DNA from: Legionella norrlandica | Lineage (GTDB): Bacteria; Pseudomonadota; Gammaproteobacteria; Legionellales; Legionellaceae | Direction: 5' to 3' | Length of the DNA: 64,000 bases | Assembly (NCBI RefSeq): GCF_000770585.1 | Contig: NZ_JNCF01000002.1 | Span: 62,001 to 126,000 of the forward strand | Shown: positions 1 to 9,779 of the stretch, piece after piece | Layout of the letters: every line of letters starts with the position of its first letter | Numbering within the stretch: position 1 is the first letter of the stretch | Notes under the pieces: model-generated | Database searches by the model: none | Told to the model about the DNA's origin: nothing | Seen by the model: the letters and a program-made list of their open reading frames with translations, nothing else | Program-made: the position numbers and the translations under genes

Positions 1-1493
1 TTAGGCGGACAATGAGATTCCTCAACGATTTTATTTTCTGCGTCTACTGTTTGCAATATAACTGGGAATTGCCATAAATAATGCAAATGTTTTAGTACTT
101 CGTTAGTGGAGTGTCCAAGAGGCACTCTATTTTGTTGAGAATACCTAAGGGTTAAAGAACGATTTCCTTGTAAATCAACAGAATAGATTTGAATATCCGG
201 ATCGAGATAGCCTAAGTTATATTGTCTTGATAATGCTTCCCTGATTTGTTGATAGCCTGATTCGTCGTGGATGGCATTAACGAACAACTCAGGATTCCTA
301 TCATCATCCACAATATGAAATAATTTTAAATCACGTATTAGTTTGGGCGATAAATATTGAGCAATGAAACTTTCATCCTTATAGTTTCTCATGGCTGTAT
401 CAAGACTGGTGAGCCAATCAGTGTTAACCAGATAAGGGAACCATTTTTTATCTTCTTCAGTTGGGTTTTCACAAACTCTCTTGATGTCTTGCATCATATG
501 ATAACCCAGTGTATATGGATTAATCCCGCTATAATAAGGACTATTGTAAGATGGTTGCATGATAACATTCGTATGGCTTTGCAATACTTCCAACATGAAT
601 TCGTCAGTAACTAACCCTTCATCATATAAAGCATGTAAGATAGTGTAGTGCCAAAAACAAGCCCATCCTTCGTTCATGACTTTAGTTTGTCCCTGAGGAT
701 AGAAATATTGAGCCAGCTTCCTTACTATGCGTACTATTTCTCTTTGCCAAGGTTCTAATAAGGGGGCGTTTTTTTCAATAAAATATAAAATATTCTCCTG
801 CGGTTCTTCCGGGAAGCGTTTTTTTTGTCCATTCCTATCGACTTGTTTACTAAAAGGTATTGTCCGCCATAACTCGTTAACTTGTGATTGCATGTATATT
901 TCACGGTTTTGCTGTCGTATTTTTTCCTCCTGAATGGATAAAGGGGCAGGATGTTTGTAACGGTCTACGCCGTAATTCATAAGAGCATGACAGGCATCAA
1001 GTGTTGATTCTACTGCTTCAATTCCATAACGTTCCTCACAATCGCTAATGTATTTTTTGGCGAATACCAGATAATCAATAATAGCATCCGCAGAAGTCCA
1101 CATTTTGAACAAATAATTGTTTTTGAAAAAAGAATTATGACCATAACAGGCATGGGCAATGACCAAGGCTTGCATGGCCATTGTATTTTCTTCCATTAAA
1201 TAAGAAATACATGGATTAGAGTTAATGACGAGCTCATAGGCTAAACCCATTTGTCCTCTTTTGTAACTTTTTTCAACAGTGACAAAACGTTTTCCGAAAG
1301 ACCAATGATGATAACCAATTGGCATCCCTACCGATGAATAAGCATCCATCATTTGTTCTGCGGTAATAATTTCAATCTGATTTGGGTAAGTATCCAGGTT
1401 AAAACTTTTGGCAATGCGCGCAATTTCGCGATCGTAGGCCTGTATTAACTCGAAAGTCCATTCTACACCAGTTGATATAGGCTTTCTCTTCAT
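1..1493 (-). CDS. spoVR: SpoVR/YcgB family protein, 3' end cut by window edge
   Basis: About 497 codons are visible. The frame is open to base 1 and the last visible residues (LWQFPVILQTVDAENK) lie near the usual C-terminus of YcgB/SpoVR (about 510 residues), so only a dozen or so residues should be missing. The start is ATG at 1491-1493, inside an ATGA overlap with the stop codon of the upstream yeaH-like gene, which implies translational coupling. SpoVR proteins are cytosolic and of unknown biochemical function; in enterobacteria ycgB belongs to the RpoS-linked stress response, and in Bacillus spoVR affects the spore cortex. The link with prkA and yeaH is conserved in many Proteobacteria. 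Family assignment is by remembered similarity and operon context; function is not inferable from sequence alone. Confidence 0.9.
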   Translation of the reverse strand, partial: MKRKPISTGVEWTFELIQAYDREIARIAKSFNLDTYPNQIEIITAEQMMDAYSSVGMPIGYHHWSFGKRFVTVEKSYKRGQMGLAYELVINSNPCISYLMEENTMAMQALVIAHACYGHNSFFKNNYLFKMWTSADAIIDYLVFAKKYISDCEERYGIEAVESTLDACHALMNYGVDRYKHPAPLSIQEEKIRQQNREIYMQSQVNELWRTIPFSKQVDRNGQKKRFPEEPQENILYFIEKNAPLLEPWQREIVRIVRKLAQYFYPQGQTKVMNEGWACFWHYTILHALYDEGLVTDEFMLEVLQSHTNVIMQPSYNSPYYSGINPYTLGYHMMQDIKRVCENPTEEDKKWFPYLVNTDWLTSLDTAMRNYKDESFIAQYLSPKLIRDLKLFHIVDDDRNPELFVNAIHDESGYQQIREALSRQYNLGYLDPDIQIYSVDLQGNRSLTLRYSQQNRVPLGHSTNEVLKHLHYLWQFPVILQTVDAENKIVEESHCPP

Positions 1494-2758
1494 ACCGTTT
1501 TCCTTTTAAATAATTCACGAAATACGGGATAAATATCAGCGACATTATCAATATTTTCCATAGCAAAATTAGGGTAACGTTCTTTTACTTGTTGATATAC
1601 TTCCCACAAGCTTTGATGATGACGGGGCATAATTTCAATATAAGCAAAATACTGTAATAAAGGCATAATTTTTTCCTGTAGCAATTCCTGGCAATAAGGA
1701 GAGTCGGCATTCCAGTTATCGCCATCTGACGCTTGTGCAACATAAATATTCCAGGCTTGAGGAGGGTAACGTGCTTCAATGATAGTACTTAATAATTCGA
1801 GAGCGCTGGAAACCACGGTTCCACCTGTTTCGCGTGAATAAAAAAATTCTTCTTCATTGACTTCTTTTGCTGATGTATGGTGGCGAATAAAGACCAATTC
1901 AATCTTGTCATAGTTTTTAGTCAGAAACATATAGAGCAGAATAAAAAAGCGTTTTGCTATGTCCTTTTTAGCTTCATCCATTGAGCCTGACACGTCCATT
2001 ACACAAAACATCACAGCTTGTGTTGAAGGAGAGGGGATACGTATACGATAATTATAACGAAGATCAATGGTATCTATAAAAGGAACGATCTGTATTTTCC
2101 TTTTGAAGAATTCGATGTCACTTTCTAGTTTTAAAATGGCCATCTTATCTGGATTAGCTAATTGCTTCAGCCGATCAAGTTCTTCTTCTGCTTCCTTTAA
2201 CTGTTTTTTGTAAGGCGAAGCCAGGGCAACGCGACGTCCTGTTGCTTGTTTCATGGAGCGAAGGACATTAATGTTATTGGGTATTCCGCTAGTAGTGACA
2301 CCGGCTCTTACGGTTTTATAAGTACTGATCCGGGATAATTCTTTTTTAACCAAATCGGGCAATTCTAAATCTTCAAAATAGAGCTCCAAAAACTCTTCGC
2401 GCGATAATTCAAAAACAAAATTGTCTTCCCCTTCACCGCTATCGCTGGCATTACCTCCTTCTCCACCTGAACCGCCGCCACCGCTGGGTCTTTTTATTCT
2501 ATCTCCAGTAATAAAATTGTCATTCCCCGGCAGTACTCGTTCGATGTGACCACCATGGCCTCTATGGAATTGAGGTTCAGAAATGTCTTTAGATGGGATA
2601 GTGATTTGCTCACCTTGGTCAATTTCTGTTATGCTACGTTTACCCACGGCTTCAGAAACCGCTTTCTTAATTTGGTTTTTATAACGGCGCAAAAAGCGTT
2701 GGCGGTTCACCGTGCTTTTTTTTCCAGCATTTTGTCGTCTATCAATTAATTGCGACAT
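1490..2758 (-). CDS. yeaH: YeaH/YhbH family (DUF444) VWA-domain protein
   Basis: A 422-residue protein. The N-terminus (SQLIDRRQNAGKKSTVNRQ) matches the YeaH family pattern, followed by a Gly/Ser/Glu-rich linker around residues 90-112 and a C-terminal von Willebrand A-like region with a MIDAS-type motif DVSGSM near residue 254. The start is the ATG at 2756-2758, which has GGAG nine bases upstream; the frame stays open to a GTG at 2773, but the family begins at MSQLIDRR. It sits between prkA and spoVR on the same strand. Enterobacterial YeaH is co-expressed with the PrkA homologue YeaG under nitrogen starvation and stationary phase; its molecular role is unknown. A metal-dependent adhesion or scaffolding role for the VWA domain is inference. 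Confidence 0.9.
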   Translation of the reverse strand: MSQLIDRRQNAGKKSTVNRQRFLRRYKNQIKKAVSEAVGKRSITEIDQGEQITIPSKDISEPQFHRGHGGHIERVLPGNDNFITGDRIKRPSGGGGSGGEGGNASDSGEGEDNFVFELSREEFLELYFEDLELPDLVKKELSRISTYKTVRAGVTTSGIPNNINVLRSMKQATGRRVALASPYKKQLKEAEEELDRLKQLANPDKMAILKLESDIEFFKRKIQIVPFIDTIDLRYNYRIRIPSPSTQAVMFCVMDVSGSMDEAKKDIAKRFFILLYMFLTKNYDKIELVFIRHHTSAKEVNEEEFFYSRETGGTVVSSALELLSTIIEARYPPQAWNIYVAQASDGDNWNADSPYCQELLQEKIMPLLQYFAYIEIMPRHHQSLWEVYQQVKERYPNFAMENIDNVADIYPVFRELFKRKTV

Positions 2759-2916
2759 AATTGTTAGCTCCACACCTTTTTCAAGGTAGTTTTCTGTCTC
2801 TATTCCTCTCTCTTTCTTCTTAAGAAAAAGCTACGAAGAGGGTTTTTGCTTCTGTATAACCCTCTCCATAGACTATATCTAGTGGAGAGATGAATAATTA
2901 CAGTTTTCTTACATTG

Positions 2917-4848
2917 TTATTGTGATTTTCTTACTCTTAAATACCATTCACAAAGCAAACGAACTTGTTTTCGTGTGTAGCCTTTTTCTACCATTCGAGA
3001 TATAAACTCCTCGTGTTTTTTCTTATCTTCTTCTGATGCTTTGGCATTGAAAGAAATAACTGGTAATAAATCTTCAGTATTAGTAAACATTTTTTTCTCA
3101 ATGACTGATTTTAATTTTTCATAACTATTCCATACTGGATTTTTGCCCCTGTTGTTTGCTCTGGCGCGTAATACGAAATTAACAACTTCGTTGCGAAAAT
3201 CTTTGGGATTAGATATGCCTGCTGGCTTTTCAATTTTCTCTAATTCAAGATTTAATAACGCTCTGTCGAATATTTCCCCAGTGTCTGGGTCCCGATAGTC
3301 TTGATCCTGGATCCAGAAATCAGCATATGTGATATAACGATCAAATATGTTTTGACCATACTCAGAATAGGATTCTAGGTAGGCTGTTTGAATTTCTTTA
3401 CCAATAAAATCAACGTATTTAGTCGCTAAGTATTCTTTAATAAAATTCAGATAAGTTTCATGCAACTCTTGTGGGAATTGCTCCTGTTCAATTTGGCGCT
3501 CCAAAACATACATTAGGTGAACTGGGTTTGCCGCCACTTCAGTATGATCAAAATTGAATACTTTGGACAGAATTTTAAAGGCGAAGCGAGTGGAGATACC
3601 ACTCATACCTTCATCAACACCTGCAAAGTCGCGATATTCTTGATATGACTTCGCTTTAGGATCGGTATCTTTTAAACTTTCTCCATTGTATACGCGCATC
3701 TTGGAGTAAATACTGGAGTTTTGTGGTTCTTTTAAGCGGGTTAAGACAGAGAACTGAGCCAGCATATCCAAGGTGCCTGGTGCGCAAGAGGCATTAGTTA
3801 ACGAACTATTATGAATTAATTTTTCATAGATTTTTATTTCTTCAGAAACACGCAAGCAATACGGGACCTTTACTATATTAATTCGGTCTATGAATGCTTC
3901 ATTGTTTTTATTATTTCTAAAAGATTGCCATTCTGACTCATTAGAATGAGCCAGGATAATGCCTTCAAATGGTATAGCTGATAATCCTTCAGTGGCATTA
4001 TAATTTCCTTCTTGAGTGGCTGTCAGCAAAGGATGAAGCACTTTTATTGGTGCTTTAAACATTTCAACAAATTCCAGAAGTCCTCGGTTAGCTCGGCATA
4101 AGCCACCAGAGTAACTGTAAGCGTCTGGATCATCTTGAGAAAATTCTTCCAATTTACGAATATCAACCTTACCAACTAAAGAAGAAATATCCTGATTGTT
4201 TTCATCACCGGGTTCTGTTTTAGCAATTGCTATTTGTTTGAGGCGCGAAGGTTTGACTTTGACTACTCGAAACTTACTAATATCTCCGTTATATTCATGT
4301 AATCGCTTAACAGCCCAAGGTGACATCAAATAGCGTAAGTAGCGTGTTGGGATTCCAAAACGTTCTCTTAATAATTCACCATCTTCCAGAGGATTGAATA
4401 AGGAAAGTGGGGATTCAAATACAGGAGAACCTTTTATAGCATAAAAAGGTATTCTTTCCATTAAGTCTTTTAGTTTTTCTGCGATGGATGATTTACCCCC
4501 ACCTACAGGTCCCAAAAGATACAACACTTGTTTTGTTTCTTCTAAGCCTTGGGCTGCGTGTTTCAAAAAACCAACAATTTGCTCTATGGGTTCTTCCATC
4601 CCATAAAAGTCTTGAAATACCTCATAGCGATGAATTATTTTATTTGAAAAGATGCGTGACAAGACAGGGTCATGTCGAGTATCAACTAATTCGGGTTCTC
4701 CTATCGCCATAAGCAAACGCTCTGCTGGGTTGGCATAAGCTGTCGGGTCCGTTTTGCACAACTCCAGATACTCATCCAAACTCATCTCTTCTTCTTTGTT
4801 ATCCACAAAGCGTTTGGTATAACCCGCTAAAAAATCTTGTGTGTTCAT
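2917..4848 (-). CDS. prkA: PrkA family serine protein kinase / AAA+ ATPase
   Basis: A 643-residue protein nearly colinear with E. coli YeaG/PrkA (644 residues). An N-terminal AAA-like domain carries the Walker A motif GPVGGGKS around residues 112-119, and a C-terminal PrkA domain ends in the conserved RLLCEWYLRVRKSQ. The chosen ATG (4846-4848) has AGGGGA seven bases upstream and gives the family N-terminus; an in-frame upstream ATG at 4917 would add 23 unsupported residues. PrkA family members are cytosolic Ser/Thr kinases with ATPase activity, some with reported Lon-like protease activity. It is the first gene of the prkA-yeaH-spoVR set and diverges from pepN across a 170-bp AT-rich region that must hold both promoters. 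Confidence 0.95.
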   Translation of the reverse strand: MNTQDFLAGYTKRFVDNKEEEMSLDEYLELCKTDPTAYANPAERLLMAIGEPELVDTRHDPVLSRIFSNKIIHRYEVFQDFYGMEEPIEQIVGFLKHAAQGLEETKQVLYLLGPVGGGKSSIAEKLKDLMERIPFYAIKGSPVFESPLSLFNPLEDGELLRERFGIPTRYLRYLMSPWAVKRLHEYNGDISKFRVVKVKPSRLKQIAIAKTEPGDENNQDISSLVGKVDIRKLEEFSQDDPDAYSYSGGLCRANRGLLEFVEMFKAPIKVLHPLLTATQEGNYNATEGLSAIPFEGIILAHSNESEWQSFRNNKNNEAFIDRINIVKVPYCLRVSEEIKIYEKLIHNSSLTNASCAPGTLDMLAQFSVLTRLKEPQNSSIYSKMRVYNGESLKDTDPKAKSYQEYRDFAGVDEGMSGISTRFAFKILSKVFNFDHTEVAANPVHLMYVLERQIEQEQFPQELHETYLNFIKEYLATKYVDFIGKEIQTAYLESYSEYGQNIFDRYITYADFWIQDQDYRDPDTGEIFDRALLNLELEKIEKPAGISNPKDFRNEVVNFVLRARANNRGKNPVWNSYEKLKSVIEKKMFTNTEDLLPVISFNAKASEEDKKKHEEFISRMVEKGYTRKQVRLLCEWYLRVRKSQ

Positions 4849-5018
4849 GCGCCATCCCCTTTTACTTAACCCTGAGAAGGATATAATGTGATTTTTTACT
4901 TTTTTTGGTAAAAGCAAAAATTACTTCTTTTAACTCATAGTATAGTAGACTAACTAATTAATAAACCAGTGATAAATCAAGAAACTTAATTGTTTTTTTT
5001 AATAGGAATGCAACCACC

Positions 5019-7610
5019 ATGCCAGACACTACCATTTACTTAAAGAATTACCAAGCCCCTCTGTTCACAGTTGAGTCTGTAGAGTTAAATTTTGATTTGT
5101 ATGATGATCATGCTTTGGTGAACAGTACTATTAAATTAAATCGCCAAAACGATGGTGCATTGCATTTATATGGTGAAGAATTGGAGTTAATTCGTTTGAG
5201 TTTAAATGGACGGCAATTGGATTCTTCTGAGTATTCTTTAACAAAAGAAGCGCTTATTATTGAACAATGTCCTGATGAGATGGTGCTTAACATAGTAACT
5301 CGTATTAAACCACAAGAAAATACTCAATTATCTGGGCTTTATCGTTCAAACCATTTGTTTTGCACCCAATGCGAAGCAGAAGGTTTTAGACGCATTACCT
5401 ATTATCTTGATAGACCTGATACTTTGGCAACTTTTACTACTCGAATTACTGCGGATAAAAAGCAATACCCCGTTTTATTATCTAATGGAAACCTCATTGA
5501 CTCAGGAGAAACATCAGAGGGTCGGCATTGGGTTGTTTGGCAAGATCCATTCAAGAAACCTTCTTATTTATTCGCTTTGGTAGCTGGTAATTTGGTTTGT
5601 ATAAAAGATAGTTTTGTTACCTGCTCCGGTCGAACGGTTGATTTACGCATCTACGTTGAACCAGGGAATGAAGACAAGTGTTCCCACGCTATGAATTCAT
5701 TGAAAAAAGCCATGAAGTGGGATGAAGAAATTTACGGTCGCGAATACGATTTAGATATTTATATGATCGTTGCGGTAAGCGATTTCAATATGGGTGCAAT
5801 GGAAAACAAAGGATTAAATATCTTTAACTCCAAATACATATTAGCACGCCCTGACACAGCAACGGATCAAGATTTTGCTGATATTGAAGGGGTTGTCGCT
5901 CATGAATATTTCCATAACTGGACTGGAAATCGGGTAACATGTCGTGATTGGTTTCAATTAAGTCTCAAAGAGGGCTTAACGGTATTCCGAGATCAGGAAT
6001 TTTCCCGAGATATGAATTCTCGAGATGTTAACCGAATTATGGATGTCAAGGCATTACGCAGTACACAATTTCCTGAAGATGCAGGAAGCATGGCGCATCC
6101 AGTAAGGCCAGACTCCTATCAAGAAATTAATAATTTCTATACTGCAACGGTGTACAACAAAGGCGCCGAAGTGATACGCATGCAACATACATTATTAGGC
6201 AAAGAAAGGTTTAGAAGAGGAATGGATCTTTATTTTAAACGTCACGATGGTCAAGCAGTCACTATCGATGATTTTGTTTCTGCGATGGAAGACGCGAATG
6301 GAGTTGATTTAAGTCAATTTAAGCTATGGTATAGCCAAGCAGGAACACCAGAAGTGCGTGTTAGAAGCCATTTTGCCGCGGGACGCTTGGAGATTACTAT
6401 GCAGCAAAGTTGCCCCCCTACACCGGAATGTCATGAGAAAAAACCATTTCATATTCCCATTCGCATTGCTTTATTTGATTTAAAGGGGCAAATGATTCCT
6501 ATAGAGCATGAGCTTCTTGAATTAAAGGAGAAAGAACAGCGTTTTACATTTTCTGGTATGAATGAGAAACCTGTTCTGTCTTTATTAAGAGAGTTTTCTG
6601 CCCCAGTGAAAATTTATGATGATCTCCGCCAGGATGATTTATTGTTTTTATTGCAATATGAGACAGACGGGTATGCGAAATGGGATGCTGCTCAGCGTTT
6701 AGTTCTCAATTGTCTGAATGATTGTTTGGAATTGCCTGTTAATGAATGGGTAATTCCTAATGCATTAATTTCAGCTTTCCAACATGTTTTGCAGGATGAC
6801 TCGCTAGACATGGATTTACGCGCTGAATTACTTACCCCTCCTGGGTTTGAAGAAGTTGCAGCCTCTATGAAATTGGTAGATGTTGGCAAAGTTGAAGCTA
6901 TTAGGGATTATTTTCGTCAACATCTGGGATTAGGTTTATATGAGAAGGCATTCCATATTTATAATAAATTATGGGAAGCAGAGGATCATCGCATGCATGG
7001 TCAAGCTTACGGGCGGAGGAAGTTACGCAATGTTTGCTTGTGGTTAATGATGAAAGCGAGAGAAACGGACACTTTGGAGTTATGCCAACAACAATTTGCA
7101 AAGTCACAAACTATGACTGATCAAATTGCCAGTTGTAGCTTATTGGTCAACTGCTCCAATCAATCCTCTAGGACTAAAGCCATCGAAAGTTTTTATGAAC
7201 AATGGTCTCATAATGAATTAGTCCTGGATAAATGGTTTGCTATGCAAGCAACTTGCGAGTTACCTGGTACTTTAGGGCATGTTAAAGAATTAATTAAACA
7301 TCCGGCATTTTGTATAAAAAATCCCAATAAGGTGCGTGCAGTCCTTGGCACTTTCTGTATGGCTAATCCTAGAAATTTCCATGCGCTGGATGGCAGTGGC
7401 TATAGCTTTTTAAGCGAGATGCTGATTAAGTTAGATAAGATAAATCCTCAGATTACCGCTCGGCTTGCAACTCCGTTTACGCGTTGGAAAAGTTATGATG
7501 CTTCACGACAAAAATTGATTAAAGGTGAGTTAGAGCATCTTGCCAAGCTGGATTTGTCGAAGGATTTGCGTGAAGTTGTAGATAAGAGTTTGGTTATTGA
7601 AGAGGATTAG
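5019..7610 (+). CDS. pepN: Aminopeptidase N (M1 family)
   Basis: An 863-residue zinc metallopeptidase of the M1 family that removes N-terminal residues from peptides in the cytosol. The exopeptidase motif GAMEN is at about residue 262, and the zinc site HEYFH at residues 295-299 is followed by the second glutamate ligand at 318 (KEGLTVF), exactly HExxH-x18-E. Length matches E. coli PepN (870). The start ATG follows AGGAA and begins MPDTTIYLKNYQAP, in line with the family N-terminus. It is monocistronic or first in its unit, transcribed away from prkA. Nothing is missing from the catalytic core. Confidence 0.97.
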   Translation: MPDTTIYLKNYQAPLFTVESVELNFDLYDDHALVNSTIKLNRQNDGALHLYGEELELIRLSLNGRQLDSSEYSLTKEALIIEQCPDEMVLNIVTRIKPQENTQLSGLYRSNHLFCTQCEAEGFRRITYYLDRPDTLATFTTRITADKKQYPVLLSNGNLIDSGETSEGRHWVVWQDPFKKPSYLFALVAGNLVCIKDSFVTCSGRTVDLRIYVEPGNEDKCSHAMNSLKKAMKWDEEIYGREYDLDIYMIVAVSDFNMGAMENKGLNIFNSKYILARPDTATDQDFADIEGVVAHEYFHNWTGNRVTCRDWFQLSLKEGLTVFRDQEFSRDMNSRDVNRIMDVKALRSTQFPEDAGSMAHPVRPDSYQEINNFYTATVYNKGAEVIRMQHTLLGKERFRRGMDLYFKRHDGQAVTIDDFVSAMEDANGVDLSQFKLWYSQAGTPEVRVRSHFAAGRLEITMQQSCPPTPECHEKKPFHIPIRIALFDLKGQMIPIEHELLELKEKEQRFTFSGMNEKPVLSLLREFSAPVKIYDDLRQDDLLFLLQYETDGYAKWDAAQRLVLNCLNDCLELPVNEWVIPNALISAFQHVLQDDSLDMDLRAELLTPPGFEEVAASMKLVDVGKVEAIRDYFRQHLGLGLYEKAFHIYNKLWEAEDHRMHGQAYGRRKLRNVCLWLMMKARETDTLELCQQQFAKSQTMTDQIASCSLLVNCSNQSSRTKAIESFYEQWSHNELVLDKWFAMQATCELPGTLGHVKELIKHPAFCIKNPNKVRAVLGTFCMANPRNFHALDGSGYSFLSEMLIKLDKINPQITARLATPFTRWKSYDASRQKLIKGELEHLAKLDLSKDLREVVDKSLVIEED

Positions 7611-7725
7611 ATTTGACATTATTAATCCCAATAGCATGTGCTGTTGTATTTACATTGAATTGGATTATTTGTGGTATGAGAACAGTTTATGAACATGCCA
7701 CAAGTATCATATAAAGGGGAGTTTT

Positions 7726-8523
7726 GTGTCTTGTCGTTTTGCAGTTATTGGTAATCCAATTGCACATAGTTTGTCTCCTGCTATTCATCAATTGTTTGCA
7801 CAACAAACTCAGGTCGATTTGACTTATGAAAAAATTCTAGGGGATGATATTACTTTTGAACAGCAGGTATCTTATTTTTTCAATAATCAGGGTAAAGGGC
7901 TTAATGTTACTCTACCCTATAAACAACGAGCCTATGAGTTAGCAAAGGTCCATACAACTAGATGCATTTTAGCTAGAGCAGCAAATACTCTTTGGATAAA
8001 AAATAATCAATTGCATGCTGATAATACGGATGGGATTGGATTAATACGTGATTTAACTCGATTTCTCGAATTAACAGGTAAAAAAATTTTAATATTAGGT
8101 GCTGGTGGGGCTGCGAGAGGAATTATTTACCCTTTGCTGGAAACCAAACCATTGAAATTGACAATTGCAAATCGTACTCTGAAAAAGGCAGAAGAATTAC
8201 AATGTCAGTTTCCCCAAATTAATATCACGAGTTTTGATGAATTATCAGGTGTATTTGATTTAATTATTAATGCCACTTCTGCAAGTTTATCAAACCAGAT
8301 AATTTCACTTCCTGGTGGGATATGGTCATCAAAGCCATTCTGCTATGATTTGGCATACAGCCAAAGTGGCGTTACTTCCTTTGTTACCTACGCTCTTAAC
8401 AAAGGGTGTAAGGCTATTGATGGATTAGGTATGTTGGTAGAACAAGCTGCAGAGGCATTTTGCATTTGGAATGGGATTATGCCTTCTACTAATGAAATAA
8501 TAAGACAATTGCGCTCATTTTGA
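7726..8523 (+). CDS. aroE: Shikimate dehydrogenase (NADP+)
   Basis: A 265-residue enzyme reducing 3-dehydroshikimate to shikimate in chorismate synthesis. The shikimate-binding motif NVTLPYK occupies residues 60-66 with the catalytic Lys at 66; the partner aspartate is D102 in ADNTDG; the Rossmann glycine motif GAGGAARG follows near residue 125. N-terminal [14 protein letters not shown] is the classical signature. The start is GTG (7726), supported by GGGGAG eight bases upstream. It lies 115 bp after pepN and converges with the patatin-like gene; a hairpin overlaps its stop. All key residues of AroE (as opposed to the paralogues YdiB or HI0607) look present. Confidence 0.93.
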   Translation: MSCRFAVIGNPIAHSLSPAIHQLFAQQTQVDLTYEKILGDDITFEQQVSYFFNNQGKGLNVTLPYKQRAYELAKVHTTRCILARAANTLWIKNNQLHADNTDGIGLIRDLTRFLELTGKKILILGAGGAARGIIYPLLETKPLKLTIANRTLKKAEELQCQFPQINITSFDELSGVFDLIINATSASLSNQIISLPGGIWSSKPFCYDLAYSQSGVTSFVTYALNKGCKAIDGLGMLVEQAAEAFCIWNGIMPSTNEIIRQLRSF

Positions 8524-8540
8524 GTAGTTCTTTTTACTCA
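8521..8540. terminator. Bidirectional hairpin between aroE and patatin gene
   Basis: The arms TGAGTA and TACTCA enclose an 8-base T-rich loop and are followed on the plus strand by an A run (T run on the minus strand). The hairpin overlaps the stop codon region of both convergent genes. Confidence 0.55.
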
Positions 8541-9646
8541 AAAAAGGCACTTACTTCTGAGGCAGCAGCTATGGTGTCTTGGTAACCTAATTCCAATAAT
8601 TCTCGAGTGAATTCTTTTTCGAAAAGTAAAAAGCTAAGCAAGTCACCAGAATGGCTTCTGGCTCCCATGATATTCAATAAAAATCGCAGTAGTACAGGCA
8701 TGCTGGTATAGTGATCCTGGGCTACTGATGCCATTGGTCGACTAGGGCGTAGATGTAATGTAGAAATAGGCCTCCACGGAGAGCGTCGCTTTTTCCACAT
8801 GGATAGGAGAGTCGCTATTTCATTCATGCGATTGACCATTTCGATGTCTCTGTCCAGATTGTCCAAAAAAAGACCATTCATCATGTTCCCCAAAATATGA
8901 GCGAATGCGATTTCACCATTGCGCAAGGTTTCTGGGTCAGTAAATTCGGGTAGCTCTCTGGTGCCTAACACAAGGATTCTGTCGACTTGAAAGCGAATAG
9001 CACCTCGAAGGGGGGCAACTAGTCCAATACTTCCATCTCCATAGTGAAAGCCATTGAGGCGAATAGGAGGGAAAAAAAGGGGTAATGCGCTCGATGCCAA
9101 AATATGCTCAGCACTGATAACTGCTCGCTGACTGCTGTGGCGAGGATAATTCCAATCTTCAAACTCAGGTTGGTTATGGGCATAAAATGAGATCGTTTGA
9201 TGAGTTTCATAACAAGCACTTAAAACTTCAAAAGTATCTAAGTAGCCTTCCGCTATATTTTGTTCGATGCGAGTGAAATCAATACTTTCAGATAAAAATT
9301 GTTTCAATGGTTTTGTGTCAAGCAAATGACCTGATTGGCGTTGTTTTATTATTAATGTGCTTAAATTGCGCATCACGGATTTGCTTAATTCGTAATTACT
9401 GGCTTTATAGATTTGTTGGCAATGAATTTCACTCCAAATTGATTCAAGCTTATCTATGGCAGCAGGGAAATCATTAGCATTCTCAGCAAGAACTGCCGCA
9501 TTGATGCTTCCTACACTGACACCACTTACTAGATCAAATGGTAGTGCTTTTGTTTGTAGAATATGGCCGATTGCTTTAAGCACCCCTGCTTGATAGGCAC
9601 CTCGGGCACCGCCACCGGCTAAATATAGAGCTTTTTTAACCATCAT
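8534..9646 (-). CDS. Patatin-like phospholipase family protein
   Basis: A 370-residue patatin-fold acyl hydrolase. Residues 8-16 (YLAGGGARG) form the oxyanion-hole glycine motif, the nucleophile elbow is G-V-S44-V-G, and the dyad aspartate is in DGS near residue 204. The arrangement resembles bacterial RssA/YchK-type patatins. No signal peptide or membrane segment is evident. The start is one of two adjacent ATG codons (9646 or 9643), and no strong Shine-Dalgarno sequence is seen. L. pneumophila has several patatin-like proteins, some of them Dot/Icm effectors (VipD, VpdA-C); this one is not recognised as one of those and its C-terminus (AAASEVSAFFE) is only weakly effector-like. Substrate unknown. 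Confidence 0.85.
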   Translation of the reverse strand: MMVKKALYLAGGGARGAYQAGVLKAIGHILQTKALPFDLVSGVSVGSINAAVLAENANDFPAAIDKLESIWSEIHCQQIYKASNYELSKSVMRNLSTLIIKQRQSGHLLDTKPLKQFLSESIDFTRIEQNIAEGYLDTFEVLSACYETHQTISFYAHNQPEFEDWNYPRHSSQRAVISAEHILASSALPLFFPPIRLNGFHYGDGSIGLVAPLRGAIRFQVDRILVLGTRELPEFTDPETLRNGEIAFAHILGNMMNGLFLDNLDRDIEMVNRMNEIATLLSMWKKRRSPWRPISTLHLRPSRPMASVAQDHYTSMPVLLRFLLNIMGARSHSGDLLSFLLFEKEFTRELLELGYQDTIAAASEVSAFFE

Positions 9647-9779
9647 GACTTATTTTATTTATTATAATTAAAATATAGTTGAATTCTAAACGAATTAGCA
9701 AGAAAGAAATTAACTTCATAATTCCTTAATTTTTAATTGATATATTTATTAGTATCAATATTATTTCTATGAGTACGCT